From: Kosakonia sp. BYX6
GTDB lineage: Bacteria > Pseudomonadota > Gammaproteobacteria > Enterobacterales > Enterobacteriaceae
Assembly: GCF_038449125.1 (NCBI RefSeq)
Contig: NZ_CP151800.1
Coordinates: 4,188,406-4,252,405 of the forward strand
DNA length: 64,000 nucleotides
Direction of reading: 5' to 3'
Shown here: positions 1 to 8,633 of the stretch, in pieces
Numbering within the stretch: position 1 is the stretch's first letter
Layout: each line of letters starts with the position of its first letter
Notes under the pieces: model-generated
The model's input: only the letters and a program-made list of their open reading frames with translations
What the model was told of the DNA's origin: nothing
The model's database searches: none
Translations under genes and position numbers: made by a program

Positions 1-20
1 ATCCTCCGGGAGGTATTACC

Positions 21-665
21 GTGAGTCTGCTCGATAAAAAAGACCTTGTTTCTCAATCGGATGCATTGCCAGGACGCAATACGCCCATGCCTGTCGCCAG
101 TTTACATGCCGTTAACGAGCATTCAATGACCCATGTTCCGGAAGGTATGGAGACCGCCCTGTTCGCGATGGGGTGTTTCTGGGGCGTTGAACGTCTGTTC
201 TGGCAATTACCGGGGGTTTATAGCACCGCCGCGGGTTACACGGGCGGTTACACGCCAAACCCGACCTACCGTGAAGTGTGTACCGGGCAAACCGGCCATG
301 CCGAAGCGGTACGTGTGGTTTATGACCCGAAAGTAGTGAGCTACGAGCAACTGTTGCAGGTGTTCTGGGAAAATCACGATCCTGCGCAGGGCATGCGCCA
401 GGGTAACGATCTCGGCACGCAATACCGCTCGGCGATTTACCCGCTAACGCCGGAGCAAAGTGACGCCGCGAAGGCCAGCCTCGAGCGCTTCCAGGCCGCA
501 ATGCGCGAAGCCGGTGACGCGCGTAACGTAACGACCGACATCACCAGCGCGACGCCGTTTTACTACGCGGAAGATGAACATCAGCAATATTTATATAAAA
601 ACCCGCAGGGATATTGCGGAATTGGCGGCATTGGCGTGTGTTTGCCACCACAACTTAACCCCTAA
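21..665 (+). CDS. msrA: Peptide methionine-S-sulfoxide reductase MsrA
   Basis: Cytoplasmic repair enzyme that reduces the S-epimer of methionine sulfoxide in proteins and free methionine, using thioredoxin. The 214-residue product closely matches E. coli MsrA (212 aa). The catalytic motif GCFWG puts the nucleophilic cysteine at residue 52, and the C-terminal tail carries the recycling cysteines at 199 and 207 ([10 protein letters not shown]). The start is GTG at 21, with a strong GGGAGGT ribosome site at 9-15; the predicted N-terminus MSLLDKK agrees with the family. In E. coli the next gene outward is tamA, which would lie just outside the window. Confidence 0.97.
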   Translation: MSLLDKKDLVSQSDALPGRNTPMPVASLHAVNEHSMTHVPEGMETALFAMGCFWGVERLFWQLPGVYSTAAGYTGGYTPNPTYREVCTGQTGHAEAVRVVYDPKVVSYEQLLQVFWENHDPAQGMRQGNDLGTQYRSAIYPLTPEQSDAAKASLERFQAAMREAGDARNVTTDITSATPFYYAEDEHQQYLYKNPQGYCGIGGIGVCLPPQLNP

Positions 666-845
666 AATCGCGCGGAAATCGCCGCCAAAAAGGGGCAAAA
701 ATTCGCCGCTGGTAGCCTGTAACAGGCTTACGCTATACTAACGGCGAAATTGCCGGTCCACCGCTTCGGGCCGGCTTTCATTGTGTTTATCACATGGATA
801 TTCAAAAACCCCCTTCCGAGGATCCGGTTAATAGCTGGATAAATT

Positions 846-2180
846 ATGTTAAACAGTATCTTAGTCATACTCTGTCTGATCGCGGTGAGTGCGTTTTTCT
901 CGTTATCCGAGATATCGCTCGCCGCGTCACGAAAAATCAAACTTAAACTGCTTGCCGATGATGGCAACATCAATGCGCAACGCATTCTCAAAATGCAGGA
1001 AAACCCCGGCACCTTCTTTACCGTGGTGCAAATTGGCCTCAACGCCGTTGCAATTCTTGGCGGTATTGTCGGCGACGCGGCGTTCTCCCCTGTTTTTCAC
1101 GGCATGTTGATTAACGTCGTTTCACCGGAGCTTGCCGAGCAACTCAGCTTTATTATCTCCTTCTCGCTGGTGACCGGGATGTTCATCCTGTTTGCCGACC
1201 TGACACCGAAACGCATCGGTATGATTGCGCCAGAAGTTGTGGCTTTGCGCATCATCAACCCGATGCGCTTCTGTTTGTTCGTCTTCCGCCCGCTGGTGTG
1301 GTTCTTCAATGGCATGGCGAACATCATTTTCCGCATCTTCAAATTGCCGATGGTGCGTAAAGATGACATCACCTCCGATGATATTTATGCCGTTGTAGAA
1401 GCCGGTGCGTTAGCCGGGGTGCTGCGTAAGCAAGAGCACGAACTGATTGAAAACGTTTTTGAACTGGAATCGCGCACCGTGCCGTCGTCAATGACCTCGC
1501 GCGAGAACGTGATTTGGTTTGATCTGCACGAAGATGAGCAGAGCCTGAAAAACAAGGTTTCCGAGCATCCGCACTCAAAGTTTCTGGTTTGTAACGATGA
1601 TATCGACCACATCGTCGGTTATGTCGATTCCAAAGATCTGCTGAACCGCGTGCTGGCGAACCAGAGCATGGCGCTCAACAGTGGTGTGCAGATCCGCAAC
1701 ACGCTGATTGTGCCGGACACGCTCACCCTGTCGGAAGCGCTGGAAAGCTTCAAAACCGCCGGGGAAGACTTCGCGGTGATCATGAATGAATACGCGCTGG
1801 TGGTGGGGGTTATTACCCTTAACGACGTGATGACCACGCTGATGGGCGACCTGGTGGGCCAGGTGGAAGAGATGATCGTTGCCCGTGATGAAAACTCATG
1901 GCTTATCGACGGCGGTACACCGGTTGATGACGTGATGCGCGCGCTGGATATCGATGAGTTCCCGCAGTCGGGCAACTATGAAACCATCGGCGGTTTTATG
2001 ATGTTTATGCTGCGAAAAATCCCGAAGCGCACCGACGCGGTGAAATTCTCCGGCTATAAATTTGAAGTGGTGGATATTGATAACTACCGCATCGATCAGC
2101 TGCTGGTCACCCGCATCGACACCCGCGCGGCGGTGTTAACGCCCAAACTGCCCGACGCGGAAAACAAAGGCGCGGCGTAA
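846..2180 (+). CDS. ytfL: YtfL/PaeA inner-membrane CNNM-CBS-CorC protein (polyamine exporter family)
   Basis: 444 residues with the CorC/HlyC-type layout. An N-terminal CNNM (DUF21) membrane domain with about four hydrophobic segments spans roughly residues 1-190, a CBS pair about 200-340, and a C-terminal CorC_HlyC domain about 355-430. The start MLNSILVILCL agrees with E. coli YtfL. The Salmonella orthologue has been renamed PaeA and linked to cadaverine and putrescine export; older annotations call the family hemolysin-like or Mg/Co transporter, which is inference only. A 180-bp gap separates it from msrA, so it probably has its own promoter. A clear hairpin terminator follows at 2193. Confidence 0.93.
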   Translation: MLNSILVILCLIAVSAFFSLSEISLAASRKIKLKLLADDGNINAQRILKMQENPGTFFTVVQIGLNAVAILGGIVGDAAFSPVFHGMLINVVSPELAEQLSFIISFSLVTGMFILFADLTPKRIGMIAPEVVALRIINPMRFCLFVFRPLVWFFNGMANIIFRIFKLPMVRKDDITSDDIYAVVEAGALAGVLRKQEHELIENVFELESRTVPSSMTSRENVIWFDLHEDEQSLKNKVSEHPHSKFLVCNDDIDHIVGYVDSKDLLNRVLANQSMALNSGVQIRNTLIVPDTLTLSEALESFKTAGEDFAVIMNEYALVVGVITLNDVMTTLMGDLVGQVEEMIVARDENSWLIDGGTPVDDVMRALDIDEFPQSGNYETIGGFMMFMLRKIPKRTDAVKFSGYKFEVVDIDNYRIDQLLVTRIDTRAAVLTPKLPDAENKGAA

Positions 2181-2192
2181 CGTAGAAATGTC

Positions 2193-2217
2193 AACGGCCC
2201 CATCGGGGCCGTTTTTT
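2193..2217 (+). terminator. Rho-independent terminator after ytfL
   Basis: A perfect 9-bp stem (AACGGCCCC/GGGGCCGTT) with a 3-nt loop is followed by a T run. It lies between the convergent ytfL and ytfK genes. Confidence 0.9.
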
Positions 2218-2249
2218 ATAGTACTTAAACTACTGCATAGCACGACTGG

Positions 2250-2456
2250 TTAAGCCATCTCGGTTTGCAGACGCAGAACCTGACGGTTAACTTCAGACAT
2301 CACAGACAGATGCTGTTTGTCTTTCACTTTCGGGATAAGGATTTTGCCCTTATCGAACTCGAAAGCGCCAACGTCCTTGATGTACAACCGTCCACGAAAC
2401 AGGATTTTTACGTACTTAGCCACCTGAAGTGGGTTGTAACGCTGGAAAATTTTCAT
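2250..2456 (-). CDS. ytfK: YtfK, small stress/stringent-response protein
   Basis: 68-residue protein nearly identical to E. coli YtfK, running from [10 protein letters not shown] to the end. In E. coli YtfK binds SpoT and favours (p)ppGpp build-up under phosphate or fatty-acid starvation; that role is transferred from the orthologue. A longer in-frame reading back to 2525 is possible, but the internal ATG at 2454-2456 is chosen because AGGAG sits just upstream of it and the length then equals the family's. It faces ytfL across a terminator and diverges from ytfJ over a 334-bp gap. That gap has a TATAGT-like -10 for ytfK and several small inverted repeats, but no regulator site I can defend. 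Confidence 0.93.
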   Translation of the reverse strand: MKIFQRYNPLQVAKYVKILFRGRLYIKDVGAFEFDKGKILIPKVKDKQHLSVMSEVNRQVLRLQTEMA

Positions 2457-2790
2457 TCTTTTATCTCTCCTGTAAAGCATTACGCCCTGCGGTACCAAAA
2501 TTGGACCAGCCTTTGGTGAGCGCAAATTTTAATGCTCAATGACTATAGTTCAGAACCGAATCAATACATAGCGTGAATAACTTTATTTACCTTTTGATGA
2601 CAATTATTCAGAATTTTCTTTTCAGCCCGCTGAACTCAGCAGTATAAATCCACATTTTTTCATGGATATGTGCGTTCGCCCGCAAACTGGCATCCGGATT
2701 GCGGGAAAAGCGTATTGATCGCACTTATGATTAAAATGACGCACTAAGTGGTCGGATCACCTGCATAAACACAAGATAAAAGGACACACC

Positions 2791-3348
2791 ATGACCCTAC
2801 GTAACATCCTGGCAGCGACATGCTTGTTACTGCCGCTGGTCGCTTCGGCGCATAGCTTCGAAACCAACCAGCGCGTGCCGCCTGTGGGCATAGCCGACAG
2901 AGGGGAATTGATTCTGGATAACGATAAGTTTAGCTATAAAAAATGGAATAGCGCCCAGCTTCCAGGAAAAGTGCGAGTCGTGCAGCATATTGCCGGGCGA
3001 ACCTCTGCGAAAGAGAAGAATGCCGCGCTGATCGAGGCGATAAAATCCGCCAAATTCCCGCACGATAAATACCAAACCACCACCATCGTTAACACCGACG
3101 ACGCCATTCCGGGCAGCGCAATGTTTGTGCGCAGCAGCCTTGAAAGCAACAAGAAGCTCTATCCGTGGTCGCAGTTTATTGTCGACAGCGATGGCGTGAC
3201 GCGCAAAGCCTGGAAGCTTGAAGAAGAGGGCTCCGCGATTGTCGTGCTGGATAAAGAGGGCCGCGTACAGTTCGCGAAAGATGGCGGGTTAAGCCAGCAG
3301 GAAGTGCAGCAAGTAATTGACCTGCTGCACAAATTACTCAGTAAATAG
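2791..3348 (+). CDS. ytfJ: YtfJ, periplasmic thioredoxin-fold-like protein
   Basis: 185 residues, matching E. coli YtfJ (184 aa). It has a typical Sec signal peptide (hydrophobic core at residues 5-17, predicted cut after VASA at 20), so the mature protein is periplasmic. The family is grouped with thioredoxin-like folds, but I see no CxxC redox motif, so the molecular function is unknown. AAGGA lies 8-9 nt before the ATG. Its 3' end overlaps the convergent cysQ gene by 11 bp. Confidence 0.9.
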   Translation: MTLRNILAATCLLLPLVASAHSFETNQRVPPVGIADRGELILDNDKFSYKKWNSAQLPGKVRVVQHIAGRTSAKEKNAALIEAIKSAKFPHDKYQTTTIVNTDDAIPGSAMFVRSSLESNKKLYPWSQFIVDSDGVTRKAWKLEEEGSAIVVLDKEGRVQFAKDGGLSQQEVQQVIDLLHKLLSK

Positions 3349-4078
3349 AGACCCGGAAACCGGGGTTGAGGAATGATTCACGTGGGGTGTAATCCAGACT
3401 GCGCCCCTGCCAGTCGTGAACATGCGCCCCGGCGGCGACCGCAACTGCGTGACCGGCCGCCGTATCCCACACGCTGGTCGGCCCAAAACGTGGGTATAAC
3501 TGCGCTTTCCCTTCCGCCACCAGGCAGAACTTCAGCGACGAACCGATCGCCGTGGTCTGATGTTCACCAAGCTGATGCAGATACTCTTTTAATTCATCAT
3601 CTGCATGCGAACGGCTCACCACCACCAATGGCGGGCGTGCATCGCGTACCTGAATCGGCTGGCGGTTGCCGGCTTCATCTTTCCAGGCTTTGCCGTCGGC
3701 TGCCGAATACATCACGTTCAACACCGGGGCGTAAACCACGCCCATCACCGGTTTTCCGTTTTCAATCAATGCGATGTTGACGGTAAATTCGCCATTGCGC
3801 TTGATAAACTCTTTGGTGCCGTCCAGCGGATCCACCAGCCAGTAACGCGTCCACGTCTGGCGAATGTCCCACGTCGGCGGGTCTTCTTCCGACAACACCG
3901 GCACATCCGGCGTCAACGCCTGCAAACCGCGCGCAATCACATTGTGGGCCGCGATATCCGCCGCCGTTACCGGAGAGTCATCCTTTTTGCTGGTGACCTC
4001 CATCGGTTTGTGACCTTCGTACACTTGCATAATGGCATCGCCCGCTTCCCGCGCGAGCTGGCAAATTGCATCTAACAT
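3338..4078 (-). CDS. cysQ: 3'(2'),5'-bisphosphate nucleotidase CysQ
   Basis: Removes the 3'-phosphate from PAP (adenosine 3',5'-bisphosphate), the toxic by-product of PAPS use in sulfate assimilation; membrane-associated on the cytoplasmic side. The 246-residue product carries the inositol-monophosphatase superfamily metal site: [14 protein letters not shown] and WDTAAGHA. The ATG at 4078 is chosen over an in-frame GTG at 4084 because AGAGG is correctly spaced from it and the length equals E. coli CysQ. The gene diverges from cpdB over about 190 bp, which shows no operator I recognise. Confidence 0.96.
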   Translation of the reverse strand: MLDAICQLAREAGDAIMQVYEGHKPMEVTSKKDDSPVTAADIAAHNVIARGLQALTPDVPVLSEEDPPTWDIRQTWTRYWLVDPLDGTKEFIKRNGEFTVNIALIENGKPVMGVVYAPVLNVMYSAADGKAWKDEAGNRQPIQVRDARPPLVVVSRSHADDELKEYLHQLGEHQTTAIGSSLKFCLVAEGKAQLYPRFGPTSVWDTAAGHAVAVAAGAHVHDWQGRSLDYTPRESFLNPGFRVSIY

Positions 4079-4267
4079 ATCCACCTCTTGTCTGTTCAGT
4101 GGTTGTAACTCGTTGTTTTACTTATATCGCATTGCGGTGGAATCTGCCATCTGTGAGAGGGATTGCATTTTCTTTGCTCACTTTTATGGCAGTATTCACA
4201 ATTCTGTAAGCAACAAACTGTTCACAACATTTTTTTTGTGGCTTAGATCGTAAAAAGGACGCCTCTG

Positions 4268-6205
4268 ATGATTAAGTTTAGTGCAACGCTTCTGACCACG
4301 CTGATTGCGGCCAGCGTGCAGGCTACGACGGTGGATTTACGCATTCTGGAAACCACTGATTTGCATAGCAACATGATGGATTTTGATTACTACAAAGACT
4401 CGGCGACGGAAAAATTCGGACTTGTGCGCACCGCCAGCCTGATCAACGCCGCGCGCGGAGAAGTCAAAAACAGCGTGCTGGTGGATAACGGCGACTTAAT
4501 CCAGGGTAGCCCGCTGGGCGATTATATGGCGGCGAAAGGGCTGAAGAACGGTGAAATCCACCCGGTGTATAAAGCGATGAACACCCTCGATTATGCCGTT
4601 GGCAACCTCGGTAACCACGAGTTCAACTACGGGTTGGACTACCTGCACAAAGCGCTGGCCGGGGCGAAATTCCCCTACGTGAACGCCAACATTATTGATG
4701 CGAAAACCAAACAGCCGCTGTTCACGCCTTACCTCATTAAAGAGACGCCGGTTACTGATAACGGCGGCAAAACGCACACCTTGCGCATCGGTTATATCGG
4801 CTTTGTGCCGCCGCAAATTATGGTGTGGGATAAAGCCAATTTGAACGGCAAAGTGACGGTGAATGACATCACCGAAACCGCCCGCAAATATGTGCCGGAA
4901 ATGCGCGCGAAAGGCGCCGATCTGGTGGTGGTTGTCGCACACTCCGGGCTGTCGGCAGAGCCTTACCAGGCAATGGCGGAAAACTCCGTTTACTACCTCA
5001 GCGAAGTGCCGGGCGTGGACGCGATCCTGTTTGGTCACGCGCATGCTGTCTTCCCAGGTAAAGATTTCGCCGCCATCAAGGGCGCGGATATCAACAAAGG
5101 CACGCTGAATGGCGTGCCGTCGGTGATGCCGGGCATGTGGGGCGATCATCTTGGCGTGGTCGATCTGGTGTTGAACAACGATGCCGGTAAATGGCAGGTC
5201 AGCGCGTCGAAAGCCGAAGCGCGCCCGATTTATGACGCGGCGGCGAAAAAGGCGCTGGTGAGCGAAGACAGCAAGCTGGTGCAGATCCTCAAGCATGACC
5301 ACGATGCCACCCGCGAGTTTGTTGGCAAGCCAATCGGGAAATCGGCGGACAACATGTACAGCTACCTGTCGCTGGTGCAGGACGATCCGACCGTACAAGT
5401 GGTGAACAATGCGCAGAAAGCCTATGTGGAACACTTTATTCAGGGCGATCCCGATCTGGCGAAACTGCCGGTGCTCTCCGCCGCCGCACCGTTTAAAGCC
5501 GGTGGGCGCAAAAACGATCCCGCCAGTTTTGTCGAAGTGGAAAAGGGCCAGTTGACCTTCCGTAACGCCGCCGATTTGTACCTCTACCCCAACACATTGG
5601 TGGTGGTGAAAGCGACGGGTAAAGAAGTGAAAGAGTGGTTGGAGTGCTCCGCCGGGCAGTTTAATCAGATCGACCCACACAGCGACAAGCCGCAAAACCT
5701 GATCAACTGGGACGATTTCCGTACCTATAACTTCGATGTGATCGACGGGGTTAACTACCAGATTGATGTGACGCAACCGGCACGCTACGACGGTGAATGC
5801 CAGAGCCTTAACCCGCAGGCGGAACGTATTAAAGATCTGACATTTAACGGCAAACCGATCGATCCGAACGCGGTGTTCCTCGTCGCCACCAATAACTACC
5901 GCGCCTACGGCGGCAAGTTTGCCGGAACCGGCGATAGCCATATCGCGTTCGCCTCGCCGGATGAAAACCGGGCGGTGCTGGCGAAGTGGATTGGCGATGA
6001 AACCCAACGCGCGGGCGAAATCCACCCGGCGGCCGACAACAACTGGCGACTGGCGCCGATTCACTCCAGCACTCAGTTAGATATTCGTTTTGAAACCGCG
6101 CCGACAGAGAAAGCCGCCGCGTTTATCAAAGAGAAAGCGCAGTATCCGATGCAAAAAGTGGCCAACGACGACATTGGCTTCGCGATTTATCGCCTCGCGT
6201 TGTAA
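4268..6205 (+). CDS. cpdB: Periplasmic 2',3'-cyclic-nucleotide 2'-phosphodiesterase/3'-nucleotidase CpdB
   Basis: 645 residues (E. coli CpdB 647). The signal peptide is residues 1-19, cut after SVQA. The metallophosphatase domain follows: DLH at 31-33, NGD at 74-76, GNHE at 115-118, HSG at 225-227 and GHAH at 256-259 supply the two-metal ligands. The C-terminal half is a 5'-nucleotidase-type substrate-binding domain (about 350-560). The enzyme hydrolyses 2',3'-cNMPs and 3'-nucleotides in the periplasm, allowing growth on external nucleotides. AAAGGA precedes the ATG. A REP pair follows directly and no classical terminator is present. Confidence 0.97.
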   Translation: MIKFSATLLTTLIAASVQATTVDLRILETTDLHSNMMDFDYYKDSATEKFGLVRTASLINAARGEVKNSVLVDNGDLIQGSPLGDYMAAKGLKNGEIHPVYKAMNTLDYAVGNLGNHEFNYGLDYLHKALAGAKFPYVNANIIDAKTKQPLFTPYLIKETPVTDNGGKTHTLRIGYIGFVPPQIMVWDKANLNGKVTVNDITETARKYVPEMRAKGADLVVVVAHSGLSAEPYQAMAENSVYYLSEVPGVDAILFGHAHAVFPGKDFAAIKGADINKGTLNGVPSVMPGMWGDHLGVVDLVLNNDAGKWQVSASKAEARPIYDAAAKKALVSEDSKLVQILKHDHDATREFVGKPIGKSADNMYSYLSLVQDDPTVQVVNNAQKAYVEHFIQGDPDLAKLPVLSAAAPFKAGGRKNDPASFVEVEKGQLTFRNAADLYLYPNTLVVVKATGKEVKEWLECSAGQFNQIDPHSDKPQNLINWDDFRTYNFDVIDGVNYQIDVTQPARYDGECQSLNPQAERIKDLTFNGKPIDPNAVFLVATNNYRAYGGKFAGTGDSHIAFASPDENRAVLAKWIGDETQRAGEIHPAADNNWRLAPIHSSTQLDIRFETAPTEKAAAFIKEKAQYPMQKVANDDIGFAIYRLAL

Positions 6206-6213
6206 AAACGCGT

Positions 6214-6301
6214 GTAGGCCGGATAAGCGCAGCGCCATCCGGCAATCGAAGCCGCCATCCAGTCAGTTCGCCGGATGGCGGCTTCGCCTTATCCGGCCTA
6301 C
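6214..6301. repeat. REP/BIME element between cpdB and ytfH
   Basis: Two REP units face each other. An outer inverted repeat pairs GTAGGCCGGATAAG (6214-6227) with CTTATCCGGCCTAC (6288-6301), and an inner one pairs GCCGCCATCC (6251-6260) with GGATGGCGGC (6272-6281). This is the usual enterobacterial palindromic unit between convergent genes, where it can stabilise mRNA 3' ends or bind gyrase/IHF. Confidence 0.92.
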
Positions 6302-6304
6302 CGA

Positions 6305-6691
6305 TTATGCAACTTCGCGCTGCTGCAACACTTGCGGCAAATTCATTTCGATCCAATCGGCCAGCGCAGCGACTTTCTCGCTCACCTGCTCGCCCAGCGG
6401 CGTCAGACTATACTCCACATGTGGCGGCACCACCGGGTACGCCACGCGGTTGACGAAACCATCCTGCTCAAGCCATTGCAGGCTTTGCGACAGCATCTTC
6501 TCACTGACGCCGCCCATCTTGCGGCGCAGGTCGCTAAAACGGTGCGTGCCGTCGCGGAGCGCCACCAGGATCAACACGCCCCAGCGGCTGGTCACGTGCT
6601 TTAGTACCTCCCGCGAAGGACACTGCTCGGAGAACAAATTGCCGTCGCGCACTTTTTCACTCAACGTCTGAGGGCGAGGATCTGTTTTCAT
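6305..6691 (-). CDS. ytfH: HxlR-family regulator YtfH
   Basis: 128-residue winged-helix protein of the HxlR/MarR-like family, closely matching E. coli YtfH. Residues about 20-110 form the HxlR domain (CPSREVLKHVTSRWGVLIL). A cysteine at residue 24 sits where redox-sensing relatives such as QorR and YodB carry their reactive thiol. It is divergent from the quinone reductase ytfG with 85 bp between, so it probably represses ytfG and itself until thiols or quinones oxidise it. That is inference from family and position. Confidence 0.93.
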   Translation of the reverse strand: MKTDPRPQTLSEKVRDGNLFSEQCPSREVLKHVTSRWGVLILVALRDGTHRFSDLRRKMGGVSEKMLSQSLQWLEQDGFVNRVAYPVVPPHVEYSLTPLGEQVSEKVAALADWIEMNLPQVLQQREVA

Positions 6692-6703
6692 ACTTACCTT
6701 TTT

Positions 6704-6726
6704 GTACGTACTTACTAAAAGTTAGT
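6704..6726. promoter_or_regulatory. Candidate YtfH operator in the ytfH-ytfG gap
   Basis: Two palindromes lie side by side: GTACGTAC (6704-6711) and ACTAA-AAG-TTAGT (6714-6726), a perfect 5-bp inverted repeat. They sit between the divergent starts, where a local HxlR regulator would be expected to bind. Assignment to YtfH is inference. Confidence 0.5.
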
Positions 6727-6776
6727 TAGGGTGTTAGCGTACCACAGCACTTATCAAACACGTCAGGAGAAAAGTT

Positions 6777-7625
6777 ATGATCGCACTTACCGGCGCGACC
6801 GGCCAACTGGGCCAGTTTGTGGTAGAAGAATTGCTGAAAACCGTCGCGGCAAAAGAGATTGTCGCTATCGTGCGTAACCCGGCAAAAGCCGAAGCACTGA
6901 GCAAACAAGGTGTACTGGTTCGCCAGGCCGACTATAACGACCAGGCCGCGCTGACACAGGCGCTGGCGGGCGTCGATAAACTGCTGCTGATCTCCAGTAG
7001 CGAAGTCGGCCAGCGCACTGCCCAGCACAGCAACGTGATTCACGCCGCCAAAGCCGCAGGCGTGAAATTCATTGCCTACACCAGCCTGTTGCATGCGGAC
7101 AAATCCCCGCTCGGCCTGCATGTTGAACATGTTGAAACGGAAAAGCTGCTCGCCGAATCCGGCATTCCCTATGCGCTGCTGCGTAACGGTTGGTACAGCG
7201 AAAACTATTTGGCCAGCGCCCCGGCGGCTTTGGCGCACGGCGTGTTTATTGGTGCGGCAGGCGACGGCAAAATCGCCTCCGCCACCCGTGCGGATTACGC
7301 CGCCGCGGCCGCGCGCGTAATAAGCTCGGAGGGCCATGCGGGCAAAGTGTATGAATTGGCGGGCGATAACAGCTGGACGCTGAGCGAATTGGCCGCGCTG
7401 CTGAGCAAAGCGAGCGGTAAAAACGTGGTGTACCAGAACCTGAGCGAAGCCGATTTCGCCGCCGCGTTGAAAGAGGTCGGTCTGCCAGAAGGCTTTGCTA
7501 ACCTGCTGGCGGATTCCGATGCAGGTGCGGCAAAAGGCGGCCTGTTTGATGACAGCAAAACCCTGAGCAAACTGATTGGCCGCCCGACGACACCGATCGC
7601 CGATAGCGTCAACGGCATCCTGTAA
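6777..7625 (+). CDS. qorB: NAD(P)H:quinone oxidoreductase 2 (YtfG/QorB)
   Basis: 282-residue NmrA-like atypical short-chain dehydrogenase, closely matching E. coli YtfG (286 aa). The dinucleotide-binding motif GATGQLG is at residues 6-12, followed by the quinone/NADPH domain (YTSLLHAD, LLRNGWYSENY). It reduces quinones in the cytosol. The ATG is preceded by AGGAG. It is divergent from its likely regulator ytfH. Confidence 0.95.
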   Translation: MIALTGATGQLGQFVVEELLKTVAAKEIVAIVRNPAKAEALSKQGVLVRQADYNDQAALTQALAGVDKLLLISSSEVGQRTAQHSNVIHAAKAAGVKFIAYTSLLHADKSPLGLHVEHVETEKLLAESGIPYALLRNGWYSENYLASAPAALAHGVFIGAAGDGKIASATRADYAAAAARVISSEGHAGKVYELAGDNSWTLSELAALLSKASGKNVVYQNLSEADFAAALKEVGLPEGFANLLADSDAGAAKGGLFDDSKTLSKLIGRPTTPIADSVNGIL

Positions 7626-7699
7626 AGGTTACAAATTGGTTAATTTTTGTGGCCTGCTGCCGGATCATCCTGAATAATAACGGTCTTGCCCGGTGGAGG

Positions 7700-8527
7700 A
7701 TGAGTGTGGAAGGCGTACCAGAACAGTTTACTGATGAGAAAGATCGCGCGAGTTTTCGCCATCTGGCCATGCTGCCGGGCGTTGAGCTGTATCATGCGCA
7801 TATTTCTCGCTACGCCTTTGAACCACACACCCACGAAGCGTTTGGCATTGGCGCGATTGAAGCCGGTGCCGAACGTTTTCGCTATCGCGGCACGCAATAT
7901 GTCGCGCCGGCAAATTCCGTTGTCACCATGAACCCTGATGAGTTACACACTGGCGAAGCCGAAGGCGCAGACGGCTGGCGCTATCGCATGGTGTACCTCG
8001 ATCCCGATTTTCTCGAACAGGTCACCGGCATCCGCCACTGGTGGTTTAGCGATGTCACACGCATTGATCCGCTGCGCAGCCAGCAGATCTGCACGCAGAT
8101 CCACGGTCTTTGGCACACCGACGATCCGTTAACACAGCAAGGGATTCTGCTGAATTTGATCGATACGTTCCGTCCGCTGGCGCACCATGCGCCGCAACGA
8201 CAGGAAGGTGCGCACCGCTTCGAACGGGTGCGCGATTATCTGCACGACAACTATATGCGCAGCCTGACGCTTGATGAACTGGCGAACGTCGCGGCGCTCA
8301 GCCCGTATCACTTCCAGCGCCAGTTCAAGGCGCATTTTCACGTCACTCCCCACCAGATGTTGATGGCCATTCGCCTATGGCGCGCCAAACAATTCCTCAC
8401 CGAGGGGATGCCAGCCGCTGCGGTCGCCGCCGTTACCGGCCTTACCGATCAGTCCCATCTCACCCGCGCTTTCACCCACCGTTATGGCATCACACCCGTG
8501 CGTTACCAAAAACAGGTAAGAAAATAG
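7700..8527 (+). CDS. AraC-family transcriptional regulator
   Basis: About 275 residues. The N-terminal half is a cupin-like AraC ligand-binding domain (HTHEAFGIGAIEAG...) and the C-terminal 100 residues hold two helix-turn-helix units, starting LTLDELANVAALSPYHFQRQF and ending YGITPVRYQK. An ATG at 7700 touches the GGAGG ribosome site, so the GTG at 7706, spaced 6 nt, may be the real start. I know of no E. coli K-12 gene at this position between ytfG and ytfF. It probably controls the downstream ytfF transporter or qorB; the ligand is unknown. The first unit of an 11-bp repeat array overlaps its last codons. Confidence 0.85.
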   Translation: MSVEGVPEQFTDEKDRASFRHLAMLPGVELYHAHISRYAFEPHTHEAFGIGAIEAGAERFRYRGTQYVAPANSVVTMNPDELHTGEAEGADGWRYRMVYLDPDFLEQVTGIRHWWFSDVTRIDPLRSQQICTQIHGLWHTDDPLTQQGILLNLIDTFRPLAHHAPQRQEGAHRFERVRDYLHDNYMRSLTLDELANVAALSPYHFQRQFKAHFHVTPHQMLMAIRLWRAKQFLTEGMPAAAVAAVTGLTDQSHLTRAFTHRYGITPVRYQKQVRK

Positions 8528-8581
8528 TAAAGAAAAAGTAAAGAAACGGTAAAACTGGAGTAAGGCACCAGTAAGGCAATC
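8516..8581 (+). promoter_or_regulatory. Six tandem 11-bp GTAAR repeats, CpxR-box-like, upstream of ytfF
   Basis: GTAA(A/G) recurs at 8516, 8527, 8538, 8549, 8560 and 8571, exactly 11 bp apart, so all copies lie on one DNA face. The CpxR half-site consensus is GTAAA repeated with a spacer of about 5, and tandem 11-bp direct repeats are typical of OmpR/PhoB-type response regulators. The last units overlap the -35 position of a promoter whose -10 is TACAAT at 8585-8590, which is where such activators bind. The repeat is seen directly; CpxR as its ligand is inference. Confidence 0.65.
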
Positions 8582-8592
8582 TCATACAATAT

Positions 8593-8625
8593 TTCCGCAC
8601 GTCGTTTTCCTAAACTGCTGCGGAA
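8593..8625 (+). other. Possible 5'-UTR hairpin of ytfF
   Basis: TTCCGCA (8593-8599) pairs perfectly with TGCGGAA (8619-8625) across a 19-nt loop. The 3' arm contains the only purine-rich stretch before the ytfF ATG, so the fold could limit ribosome access. Confidence 0.35.
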
Positions 8626-8633
8626 CGATACAT

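Noticed and set aside
794-946. Possible 50-codon leader frame before ytfL (MDIQKPPSEDPV...)
   Set aside because: It overlaps the start of ytfL out of frame, lacks a good ribosome site, and I know of no homologue.
2457-2790. Pho box upstream of ytfK
   Set aside because: A TTGTCAT-like half-site is visible on the minus strand, but I found no second repeat at 11-bp spacing, so I do not call it.
4496-6064. 522-codon open frame on the minus strand
   Set aside because: It is the complement of cpdB; the composition is His/Arg/Val-rich as expected of a shadow frame.
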